Shown: positions 1 to 9,727 of the stretch, in pieces
How the letters are laid out: each line of letters starts with the position of its first letter
How positions within the stretch are numbered: position 1 is the first letter of the stretch
NCBI RefSeq assembly: GCF_018143015.1
Contig: NC_054742.1
Location: 18,776,158-18,840,157, forward strand
Direction of reading: 5' to 3'
Source: Lytechinus variegatus
Taxonomy: Eukaryota > Echinodermata > Echinoidea > Temnopleuroida > Toxopneustidae
DNA length: 64,000 nt
Position numbers and translations under genes: made by a program
Notes under the pieces: generated by a model
What the model saw: the letters and a program-made list of their open reading frames with translations, nothing else
Database searches by the model: none
What the model was told of the DNA's origin: nothing

Positions 1-201
1 TCCATTTAAAACTGTTGCCTTACACCTAATGCTATTTTGGGTGCAGATTTGGATTCCTTGTGCAATTTCCTTTCAGAAAATGTATACTTTTGCTATCATA
101 GGGTGTATACTTTGTCAGATAAATGTTTTTAAAGTTGAAAGTGCGTCGCGAAAGCAAAAATCACCATGTAACGCAAAAGGGGGCGACCTCATGACGCATG
201 A

Positions 202-1215
202 CCATACATAGATGACATCCCTATCATTGAAAAACAAGAAACCAAATTTTTAGGTGTATGGATTGACTCAAATTTAACCTGGAACAGTCACATTCACAAT
301 ATTTGCATGGGCATGATGGCATCCAGAGGAATAGGAATTTTGTTTAGATTAAAATATTATCTCTCCAAAAAATCATTATTTATGCTTTATAATTCAATCG
401 TTTTATCCCACTTATCTTACTGCAACTTAGTATGGGGGTATGGTAGTAAGGTAAAAATAGAAACGATTTTCCTTCTTCAAAAGAAGGCACTCCGCATATG
501 TACTCATTCACATTTCATTGCACATACTGATCCAATATTTCACAACTTAAAAACATTGAAAATTGAAGATATTAACATTTATCAAACGGCCATATTTATG
601 TTTAAATTTTCATCCAATACTATCCCGATTCCATTTTGCAATTTTTTTGTTTACAACAAAGACATTCACAATTATCCAACACAGCATTCAACAGATCTTC
701 ACTTAACCAACCCAAGAATATTACTCGCTCATAAGACGATACGCCAACGTGGCCCAGATATTTGGAATGCATTGCCACATGATATAAAACAATGTACAAC
801 TCTCTATTCGTTTAAAGCTTCGTTGAAAAAATTTCTTATTTCTAAGTATACCTAATTGATTCACCTGCACTCACCCACATGCACACACTTGCACTTCTTT
901 TTACCAATTTTTTTCTACCAAATATATCTAAATCTCATATTTCGTGACGATCAATTTATCAAATATAATTTATGATGGTTTTCATGTAGCCCCCTCTCCT
1001 GGCTGCTATTGCTTCAAGCACCTTTGTGCTTATAATAGCTGGCCCCTGTATTTTACCGAACTATATCACATGCTTAGGTATGATTTAATTATCAGTCTTG
1101 TTTGTATTATTTACAATGTATCTTTTAAATTGTCACATTTAATTTGTATTCATTCAATTTTGTGCACATGTTAATTTATCATTGATTTCTGAATAAAATG
1201 CAGAAACTCCTGCAG
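202..1215 (+). mobile_element. 3' end of a non-LTR retrotransposon (LINE), 5'-truncated
   Basis: The reading frame is open from about 202 and ends at the stop after 852. It encodes the C-terminal part of a non-LTR reverse transcriptase: the stretch around FLGVWIDSNLTWNSHI (from about 250) is the typical post-catalytic 'thumb' motif. It is followed by the SLFMLYNSIVLSHLSYC region and the usual C-terminal 'RQRGPDIWNALP' block (about 750-780). The polymerase motifs (F-x-D-x-x-K-A-F, YADD) are missing, so the copy is truncated at its 5' end. Downstream is an AT-rich 3' tail ending near TGAATAAAATGCAG (about 1190-1203). The architecture fits CR1/L2/Rex-like LINEs; the clade was not resolved. It is a dead fragment and not a host gene. 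Confidence 0.8.
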
Positions 1216-1895
1216 TATAATGGCCCACTTTATTAATGTTGATGACACCTCCATCGCTGCCACCGTCATGGCCAGAAAAAAGTTAAAAATTATATACGGA
1301 CCGTATGTTTTAAATGCCTATACCTCTTCAAAATACTCTGCAATGATGCAAAGTATGACAAATGGCCTTGAGTTTGATTAAAGGGATAGTTGTTGTATAG
1401 AATGTTTTCTGCTTTAAGCTTTTTGACAGATTTTTTTTTTTAAAGCACATTTGCTCCAACAAAAGTGCTGATAGTTTGAAAGCAAGCACATGTACCCCCA
1501 ATTTTTCATGTTCACACCTCTTTAATATACCTTTCTCTACAACCATGAAACTTTGGTGAAAATGGCATGGGTTTTGAATAAGTGCAACATTTATTGCACT
1601 TTTTAAATTTAATATCAATTTCAATTTTCTTTAGAAATATTTTTGTCATCCTTCATACTTTATTATCACAATCAAAGGTGGCTGCTACTCTTTAAAAGCA
1701 AACAAATACATGAGTGAATCCTTTATCTTAAGTATGTAATTCTGAACTATAACTTAAAATTTGGTGTAATTTAGATGGATTTTGATTGAGTGATAGATGT
1801 TTAAACTCAATGTGATCTTTTATTGCATATTTCTTGAGACCTTACAAATGGTTGAACTTCAAAGCTTGATAGCAACAAGTGGAGCGCCTCTGGCA
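1216..1895. other. Non-coding stretch, nothing recognised
   Basis: AT-rich DNA without a convincing exon on either strand. The open frame at 1328-1624 (minus) has no recognisable motif and is treated as chance. Confidence 0.5.
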
Positions 1896-2815
1896 TTCTC
1901 ACCTGCATTGTGCGATTCAATATAGCAGCAGTGCTGACTGAAAACTAATATTTATTTTAAAAAAACACACCATTCATATGATACAATATGTTCATTGACA
2001 ATAAATGACATTTGACCTTGATCAGGCGACCTAAGACTTGTCAGTGATACTTGATTACCCCTATATCCACATTTTATAATCTACATGTATATCTATAAAC
2101 TTTGAAAGTTATGACAGCAATCTAATAATTACCTCCAAAATGGCCAAAGTTCAATGACCTTTGACTTTGGTCATGTGACCTGAAACTTGCATGAGATGTT
2201 CAGTTATACTTGATTACTCTTACATGTACATGTATGTTCAAGTTTTATGAACGAGAATACGAGATCCATACACTTTCAGAGTTATGATGGTTATTCAACA
2301 AATACCCCAACATGGCCAAAGTCCATTGACCTTGGTCATGTGACCTGAAACTCGGTCAAAATGTTCAGTGATACTTGATTACTCTTATGTCCATGTTTCA
2401 TGAATCAGATCCATAAAGTTGGTAATTCAACGAATACCCCCAATTTGGCCACAGTTCATTGACCCTAAATGACCAAGTTTAATGAACTAGGTCCATATAT
2501 TTTTTAAGTTATGATGACAATTCCAAAACTTGTCTTAACCTTAGGTTAAGATTTTGATGTTGATTCCCCTAACATGGTCTAAGTTCATTGACCCTATATG
2601 ATATTTTATCTTGGTCATGTGACCTGAAACTCAGGCAAGATGTTCAGTAATACTTGATTATTAAACCTTATGGTCAAGTTTCATGAACTAGGTCCATATA
2701 CTTTCTAAGTTATGCTGTCATTTCAAAAACTTGAACTTTGGTTAAGATTTGGTGTTGACGCCGCCGCCGTCAGAAAAGCGGTGCCTATAGTTTCACTCTG
2801 CTTCGGAGGTGAGAC
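1896..2815 (+). repeat. Interspersed repeat with GTCTCACCTGCAT-type termini (copy 1)
   Basis: The copy starts at TTCTCACCTGCATTG and ends at GAGGTGAGAC, which are mutated versions of the terminal inverted repeats seen cleanly at 53001-54211. The interior consists of degenerate units of about 160-190 bp. These repeat the phrases 'TTCATTGACC', 'GGTCATGTGACCTGAAAC', 'GTTCAGTGATACTTGATTAC' and 'CCAAGTTTCATGAA', then the GC-rich piece 'GACGCCGCCGCCGTC' before the right end. There is no coding capacity, so it is probably a non-autonomous DNA element with internal tandem repeats. Other copies are at 4408-4944, 33696-35374, 53001-54211 and 54383-55457. Confidence 0.75.
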
Positions 2816-3012
2816 AGAAAATCAAGCAAATGAACCCATTTTAATTTTTGCATATTTGGAATACAAGAATTTAGGTGCTTTCTTATGTATCTTTGTGCAA
2901 AATTTGGTGAAAATGACATGGATTACATTTAAACTGTTGAATGTCCTTATGGCTAAATTAGATAAAGACATCTTTCAACAGATTGAAAATAGTCATGTTG
3001 AAGTTAACTGAC

Positions 3013-3188
3013 CTGTGTGTTCTTCCATCAAGACTAGGAACTGGTGCATGGTTTCTAATATAGAACTGATCATTAGGTGTAACAAAGTGCTCTCTGAGAA
3101 CATCTGTCGGAGGCTCTGCATTGAATGGCTCTTTACAGTTGATTGTCATATTAGGATTCCTTGCAGGTTCATTGTTATAAGACGCCAT
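3013..3188 (-). CDS. SUOX: Sulfite oxidase-type molybdenum enzyme, first coding exon (partial gene)
   Basis: The exon reads from ATG at 3188 (context GAGCCATGG) to a GT donor (GTCAGT) whose first base is 3012: 58 codons plus two bases. An in-frame TGA lies two codons upstream of the ATG, which supports this start. The peptide carries the N-terminal signature of the sulfite oxidase molybdopterin domain: N-C-K-E-P-F-N-A-E-P-P (residues 17-27), then FVTPNDQFYIRNHAPVP (35-51). In this family the domain binds the Mo cofactor and oxidises sulfite to sulfate. Unlike vertebrate SUOX there is no room for a mitochondrial targeting peptide or a cytochrome b5 domain before it, so the start resembles the haem-less, plant-type enzyme. 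A pyrimidine-rich stretch and AAG at about 3204-3235 (minus) could be the acceptor of a 5' non-coding intron. Later exons were not found between 1 and 3012. The family call is firm; the exact subtype is an inference. Confidence 0.82.
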
Positions 3189-3377
3189 GGCTCAGATCTT
3201 TCCCTTCAAAATAATTAATAAAAACGGTAGAAGAAAATAAGGATAAACCAACATTACATTGAAAATATTGATGTTTTATGGATCAATTGTCAAATTTACA
3301 GCATTAACTGATTGATAGAGGTGTATTGTAACTTACAGAATCTAATGTTTGTCAAATTCATAAGCAGAGCTACTTAA

Positions 3378-3979
3378 AGGTCAAGTCCACCTCAGAAAAA
3401 TGTTGATTTGAATCAATAGAGAAAAATCGGACAAGCACAATGCTGAAGATTTCATCAAAATCGGATGTAAAATAAGAAAGTTATGACATTTCAAAGTTTC
3501 GCTTATTTTTAACAAAATAGTTATATGAACGAGCCAGTTACATCCAAATGAGAGTGTTGATGATGTCACTCACTCACTATTTCTTTTGTTTTTATTGTTT
3601 GAATTATACAATATTTCAATTTTTACGAATTTGACGATTAGGACCTCCTTGCCTGAAGCACAAAATGTTAAAATAATGGAATTCCACGTGTTCAGGGAGG
3701 AATGAAACTACATTTCACATGACAATGACGAAAAAATCAAAATATTTCATATTTCAAACAATAAAAAACAAAAGAAATAGTGAGTGAATGACATCATCGA
3801 CTCTCTCATTTGGATGTAGCTGGCTCGTTCATATAACTGTTTTTGTGAAATGAAGCGAAACTTTGAAATGTCATAACTTTCTTATTTTACATCCGATTTT
3901 GATGAAATTTTCTGTGTTATACTTGTTGAATTTTTATCTTTTTATTCAAATCAAGTTTTTATTGGGGTGGACTTGTCCT
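3378..3979. mobile_element. TTAA-flanked long-TIR MITE (AGGTCAAGTCCACC family), full copy
   Basis: This 602-bp element is bounded by TTAA on both sides (3374-3377 and 3980-3983). It begins AGGTCAAGTCCACC and ends GGTGGACTTGTCCT. The two halves are inverted copies of each other for roughly 270 bp. Recurrent phrases are 'CATCAAAATCGGATGTAAAA', 'AAGAAAGTTATGACATTTC' and 'CACTCACTATTTCTTTTGT'. It has no coding capacity. The TTAA duplication with an AGG start suggests a Kolobok-like or piggyBac-like non-autonomous element. Sister copies are at 29743-30349 and 34036-34651; partial ones are at 4013, 15014 and 28253. Confidence 0.8.
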
Positions 3980-4012
3980 TTAATATCTTGTAAAACATTT
4001 TAATCTACTTAA

Positions 4013-4395
4013 AGGTCGAATCCACCACAGAAAAATGTTTATTTGAATTGATAGAGAAAATTCAAACAAGCACAAAAATGAAAATTTCATCAAAATCGGA
4101 TACAAAATAGATAGTTATGACATTTCAAAGTTTTGCTCAGTTTTCACAAAACCGTTATGCACAACTCAGTGATATGCAAATGAGAAAGTTGATGATGTCC
4201 CTCACTCAATATTTATATTGTTTGTTTTTTTATTATTTGAATTATACAATATTTTAATTTTTACTGATGTGACAATATGGACAACTTGACTGAACCATAA
4301 AATCTGAAAGCAATAGTAATTCAACATATTTAGGGAGGAATAAAACTTTGTTTCACAGGAAGATGAGAAAATTAGAATATTTCATAAAATATTAC
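4013..4395 (+). mobile_element. TTAA-family MITE, truncated copy
   Basis: The left end (TTAA at 4009-4012, then AGGTCGAATCCACC) and about 380 bp of the same family as 3378-3979 are present. The right TIR is lost where the copy runs into the GTCTCACCTGCAT-family repeat at about 4408. Confidence 0.7.
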
Positions 4396-4407
4396 AAAAT
4401 GTAATGA

Positions 4408-4944
4408 AACATGCACAAAATGTTCAGTGATGCTTGATTACTATTATTTTCAAGTTTCATGAATCAGATCCATAAACTTTCAAAGTTATGATGGGAATTC
4501 AACAGATACCCCCAATTGGCCAGAATTCATTGACCCTAAATGACCTTTGACCTTGGTCATGTGACATAAAACTCATGCAGGATGTTCAGTGATACTTGAT
4601 TAACCTTATGTCCAAGTTTCATGAACTAGGTCCATATATTTTCTAAGTTATGATGACATTTCAAAAACTTAACCTCAGGTTAAGATTTTGATGTTGATTC
4701 CTTCAACATGGTCTAAGTTCATTGACCCTAAATGACATTTGACCTTGGTCATGTGACATGAAACCCTACTGGATGTTCAGTAATACTTGATTAACCTTAT
4801 GGCCAAGTTTCATGAACTAGGTCCATATACTTTCTAAGTTATGATGTAATTTCAAAAACTTAACCTCAGGTTAAGATTTGATGTTGACGCCGCCGCCGTC
4901 GGAAAAGCGGCGCCTATAGTCTCACTCTGCTATGCAGGTGAGAC
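4408..4944 (+). repeat. GTCTCACCTGCAT-family repeat, right-hand part (copy 2)
   Basis: The 5' end is missing. The internal units and the right terminus (CTATGCAGGTGAGAC, ending 4944) match the full copies at 53-55 kb. One perfect DR1 motif (TGACCTTTGACCT) lies at 4541-4553. Confidence 0.75.
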
Positions 4945-5975
4945 AAAAACTGTTAACAAAAATCATAATGGCCAACAAAGCAATTTTAATCTCCCAAAAA
5001 AGGAATTTGTCAACACAACTCTTTAAGCTGGACCTGCCAACCTATGGGAATGAATCTGTATTCAGCAATCCTCAACATTGTATTTTGAAACATTGACCCA
5101 AAAATTAAATTTTACCTTTGCCTAAATGTAGTTACCTGAAATCATAATCATTCTCAATTACCTATAAGTTTCTAAAATACATGTAAAACCTGAAAGATTT
5201 TTCTGAGGCTTTGGAGCATTACAAAACCTGGAGGAGGTCTCTGATTGATAAGCATGATCCCTTTAAGATAAAACTGTTAAGACATGATCAAAATCACTGT
5301 TTACTGATGACACGATCATGAAAGCTAAACTACACAAAGCTGAAGTCAACAGGCAGAAAGCTGTGTGATCAAGTCTGGATTCAGTGCCATCACACCCATG
5401 GTAACATTACATTTGTTACACACAGAAAATCACAGGCACAACGCATGCAAGACTCCCATGGGATAATGAGTCAAACCGGTAAAAAAATGAAATAACATTT
5501 TTATCAAAACAAAGGTCTTTTTTGTCAATCATTCAGCATCGTCAGCATCAGGGAACTAGCATCATATGAGTCATTCTTCAGTTCTTCAAAAACATTCACA
5601 TCTGCTGAGAAGCTGACAGGTACTCAGTTCTTCACTGAACTTCTCAAAAGTGGCATCTGCCAATTAATCAGTCCTGGTTCAAGCAACTACATCTTCTACA
5701 GCTACATATGACCGAAACACTGTAATTGCAAGTTTCCATGAGGCTATATTCTCGTTCCTGGATGAGTGCCATGGGGATAACTGTGATTGCGAATGCAATG
5801 TTTTCAAATTTGCAGTGAATTCGCAATGAGCCATGAAGAAATAGACACAGGTTTCAAATCATTGATTTTGAAATTTTTGCTTGTGACACTTTTTAAAAAA
5901 TTACAATCTAACGTTAGATCCAAGTGTAACAATAGTTAAGACTTTCTAAATTTAACTTCAACGTCACTACTAGAC
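4945..5975. other. Non-coding stretch, nothing recognised
   Basis: Apparently single-copy AT-rich DNA within the window. No exon, RNA or element boundary could be supported. It is likely part of the 5' intron of the minus-strand sulfite oxidase gene if that gene starts near 9.2 kb. Confidence 0.45.
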
Positions 5976-7737
5976 AGCTGGCAGCCATCTTTTTCGAGGA
6001 TTTTTTTTCACATTTAAAAAAAAATTCTCCTCGTACACAGATGGCTCACCATCATGCAGCCACCATTAGTGGGTTAACAATGCAAAATCCCCCGATAGGG
6101 CTCATCAATTTTTGTCTTCATTTCACAAAAATATGTAATAAGAACTGTACCAAAATAAAGATTATCATTCCGTTTTGGCCTGAAATGCATCAAAATGGGG
6201 AAAATATTTATAACTTAAAAGGGGAAAAAACAGTGACTTGCTTCGGCTGTCGCGCAACTTCACTTCCGTTTTATCTGAACTTAATACACAAACATACGGC
6301 CATTGACTCCCTGTATAGATTGAGCTAGAACTTTGGTCTCTGTGTTTGGTGAGTGGAGCCAACAGAGTTCAGCGGAACAGCCAACATAACAGAGACTGAA
6401 GCTTTTGGTCTACATCACTACCAGCATGATGGCTAGTAAGGCTAAAAATTACATCCACCCTCAAGTTACTACATGTACATGTACTAGCCTTGAGGACTCC
6501 ATATTTTAAAATACTTTTACATATACTTTTTTCATCACGGAGCCTTGAAATGCTTGCCATATATGCATATTAAAGCGAGACTTGTCAACAAGGATGGATT
6601 TCCCTAGAAAATCCATAATTAGAGGGTGAAATCGGTTTGTTTCTCTTGATATTATTTATCTATGAACCTTCACACGCCTAATCCATATAAAGGGATTAAA
6701 ATTATTTTAGTATAAATATGAAAAAAGAGAGGTTTCTTACCAGACCGATTTCGTGTAGATCCCGCGATCCAGTCATAAACATCGCAAATACAATATGCTT
6801 GACCCTTGAACTGCTTCGGTTTGATGAAGCTTCAATAAACGATGTTACAAAATGCCGTTTTGAAGATCAATTTATAGATAAAAATTAATAAAATTTGAAA
6901 CTTGGTTATAAATAAACATTATTGTAATAATAATTATTTATAATCAAGTTTCAAATTTTGTAGAATCGCTTGTCGAAGCTACATGTGAGTCAAACAAAGC
7001 AGTTCAAGGGTAAAGCCTATTGTACATGTATTTGCGGTGTTCATCAATGGATCGAGGGATCTACATGAGATCGGTCTGGTAACAAACCTCTCATTTTTCA
7101 TATTTATACTAAAATAATATTAATCCCTTTATACACATTAAGCGTATGAAGGTTCATAGATGAATAAATTCAAGAGAAACAATCCGACTTCATCTAGTCT
7201 CAGCTAATTATGGATTTCCTAGGGAAGCATTATTGACAAGTCTCACTTGTGCATATATATAGCAAGCATTTCAAGGCTCCAATGAAAAAGTATAGACTAT
7301 GTTAAAATGTTTTAAAATATCATCACACAGTCCTCATGTACATAGACCAAAAGCTTCGGTCTCTGTTATGTTGGTTGTTCTGCTAAATACAGAGACCGAA
7401 GTTCTAACGCGATCTGTACAGGGGACTCAATCGCCATATGTTTATGTATTCATAAGGACGGATAAAACTGGGAAGTGAAGTTGCGCGACAGCCGAAGTAA
7501 GTCACTGTTTTTTCCCCTTTTGAGTTCATTTTTTCTGTTTTGGTGCATCTCAGGCCAAAACGGAATAATAATCCGTATTTTGGTACAGTTCTTTTTATAT
7601 ATTTTTATGAAATAAAGACAAAAATTTGTAAGTCCCCTAATGGTGGCTCCACTATAGCGAGCCGTACATCTGTGTACGAGGAGAAATTTAAAAAATATTT
7701 TTTTTTTTAAACTCCTCGAAACAGACGGCTGCCAGCT
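5976..7737. mobile_element. Very long palindromic (fold-back) element, about 1.76 kb
   Basis: The outer ends AGCTGGCAGCC (5976-5986) and GGCTGCCAGCT (7727-7737) are perfect inverses. The similarity continues inward almost to the middle. 'TCCTCGTACACAGATGG' pairs with its mirror near 7660-7685, and 'TCGGCTGTCGCGCAACTTC' (about 6245) pairs with its mirror near 7470-7490. 'CCCTTGAACTGCTT' (about 6805) pairs with its mirror near 7005. The centre, about 6885-6960, is itself an AT-rich hairpin. There is no coding capacity; the short ORFs at 6041 and 7450-7908 are mirror translations of the arms. A short extra piece of the same end lies at about 8945-8980. The superfamily is unknown and no convincing target duplication was found. 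Confidence 0.75.
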
Positions 7738-8132
7738 ATCATGTACATTACATGTACCACACAACCATTTCTCGAAATTCCAACAGGAGTATTTTTGAGG
7801 AACCAAGCAAAAGAAAAAGTGCTCTACCAACACTTCTAAATTAGTCTTGGCATTAAAAGTTAGATGTTCGTTTAATACAGACTGTTGTCGTTCACCCACA
7901 TCAAGCAAGCCTGGCCCAAGCAGAAGCTTCAGTCTCTGTTATGTTGGTTGTTTCACTGAACTCCATTGGCTTCACTCACCAATTACGCAGACCGAAGTTA
8001 ATGTGATGTAAATATTGTTATTTTTTGATAATTGATAATGAAGATATGTGATTTTACGAAATGGCGTCTAGATGATGTCATGACCTTTTGACCTTGTTCT
8101 ACAGTTGTATGCACATGACATGATAAAGTCCC
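7738..8132. other. Repeat remnants next to the large palindrome
   Basis: The section 7920-8000 repeats the 'GAAGCTTCAGTCTCTGTTA' piece found inside the palindrome (about 6330-6410 and 7350-7400), so it is a further fragment of that element. No gene was seen. Confidence 0.5.
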
Positions 8133-8687
8133 TATATCTGTAACCCAGGGAGCTCCTGCGGGCGGATGCCCAGGGGCTTACCCTGTATTTGGCTATAGAA
8201 ACAGGACTAGAGTAATTTATGGTCAAAATTTTTATCAAACTGAATTGTGAAAACAGAAATTATGCACTTAGGCCCCTACCACGATTATATGGATAAAGGT
8301 CTAACGTGTGGCAGTATCCTGACATCGAGGCACAGACTGGAACCTAAAACACCCCGAAAAGTTCTTTCCTTCTACCCCAGTCTCAATCGGCCATTTTGTT
8401 ATTAATTTTGGAAGAATTAGGAGTCTACTTCTAGGTATCACAAATCTTTTCGGGGGTTAGGTTCCAGTCTGTGCCTCAATGTCAGGATACTGCTAACCTC
8501 GTTCGTAGGATGAGTGGATACTGCCACACGTTAGACCTTTATCCATATAATCGTGGTAGGGGCTTAAGTGCATAATTTCTGTTTACACAATTCAGTTTGA
8601 TAAAAATTTTGACCATAAATTATTCTAGTCCTGTGTCTATGGCCAAATACACGGTAAGCTCCCTGCTGCAGTGCTGGGTTACCATAT
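8133..8687. mobile_element. Second palindromic element, about 555 bp
   Basis: The arms at about 8133-8360 and 8446-8687 are inverted copies. For example 'GGCAGTATCCTGACATCGAGG' on the left has its mirror near 8473-8525 on the right, and 'ATTATATGGATAAAGGTCTA' also has its mirror. The loop (about 8361-8445) is unique. The right arm carries an extra 31 bp at 8494-8524 that duplicates GGATACTGC. There is no coding capacity; it is a MITE-like fold-back element of unknown superfamily. Confidence 0.75.
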
Positions 8688-9193
8688 ATCTGATGATATT
8701 TTGAACCTGAACTTGAACTTGAAGTTCTAAACTTAGGTAGGCCTAGGCCTAATTATATATATTAACCTCGTTCGTATCGTAGGACATGTAGGACGAGTGG
8801 ATAATTGTAGATTGGGAGATTTTGTGCTATAAAGCCTTAAAGGGCAGAAAATACATAGGCCCTAAAAAAGAAATAAAAATGAAAATTCGTGCAAAATTAA
8901 TAGTTGATCTGTCAATTGACAGATCACTTAAAAAAAGGTTAAAAAACTCCTCGAAACAGACGGCTGCCAACTGTCTAGCCTGGCCTGGCCGCCCGGTAGG
9001 ATATGGGGAAATTCCCCGTCAGATCAAGTCCAACTCCGGCCGGGCTACCGGGAACAGTTTAGAGGAGCAGTTTCTCGAAACAAAGACATGCAGTCATAAA
9101 GGTTATACCGTACATCGTTTATAATCGGGAGCCTACAATTGAATGCAATTACAAATTCATCTTTGAAAAGCTAATCCTACCCACCTACCTTCC

Positions 9194-9330
9194 GTAATTC
9201 AACCTTCTTTTGAGTTTGTTTCCTTCGCCCGAACGTGGGTTTGGCTCGGTCTATTTCGCCGATCCGACTGCAGGGTATCGTGTGCAGTGTGTATGGTTTA
9301 TAGTCAGCTAGTAGTATCAAAATTAACGGT
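9194..9330 (-). other. Candidate non-coding first exon and promoter of the sulfite oxidase gene
   Basis: On the minus strand a strong donor (CGGAAG followed by GTAGGT) begins at 9193. It is preceded by CpG-containing, repeat-poor DNA, unlike most of the window. This would splice to the acceptor just upstream of the ATG at 3188. No transcript evidence is available. The link rests on the donor, the base composition, and the need for a 5' exon. Confidence 0.25.
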
Positions 9331-9408
9331 GAGTGATATGATGGATCTGCATGACCGCGCACCTGACTTTTTGGTCTGCGATTCAGTTTTGGAAGATACC
9401 GGTTTTCA

Positions 9409-9600
9409 AAGGGGGGGGGGGGTAGTCCAGTAGCAGATCCCACCTCACGAGCCATTCAGAGTCTGCATAGCAGACTGGGGGGGGGGCTGACCATGACAAT
9501 CATATGGTAATTTTTACGTTTTTGTACACGGTTTTGGAATACAGTGGGGGGGGGGGGGGGGGGCTGAAGCCCCTATAGCCCCCCTATTTCGCGACCCCTG
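9409..9600 (+). repeat. Cluster of three long G-runs
   Basis: Uninterrupted G-runs of about 12-20 bases occur near 9410-9422, 9478-9487 and 9544-9563. The last is followed by GCCCC-rich sequence. They resemble the G-rich subterminal parts of the hAT-like elements elsewhere in the window and could form G-quadruplexes. Confidence 0.6.
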
Positions 9601-9727
9601 AATTTGATGCTAATATCGAGACTTGGAATGTAATGTTCGAAATCATCTAACGAATACCTATGTTCAAATCTGCGACTATGCATGCTATATAATCCTTCTT
9701 AGAATAAAAGCAAATTTAATATCTAGT

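Noticed and set aside
1..3012. Second exon of the sulfite oxidase gene
   Set aside because: The minus strand was scanned for the expected conserved block after the first exon. Nothing resembling it was seen, so the exon is probably outside the window.
7450..7908. 152-codon minus-strand frame with partial similarity to the frame at 6041-6328
   Set aside because: The similarity comes from the two arms of the palindrome being mirror copies, not from a protein family.
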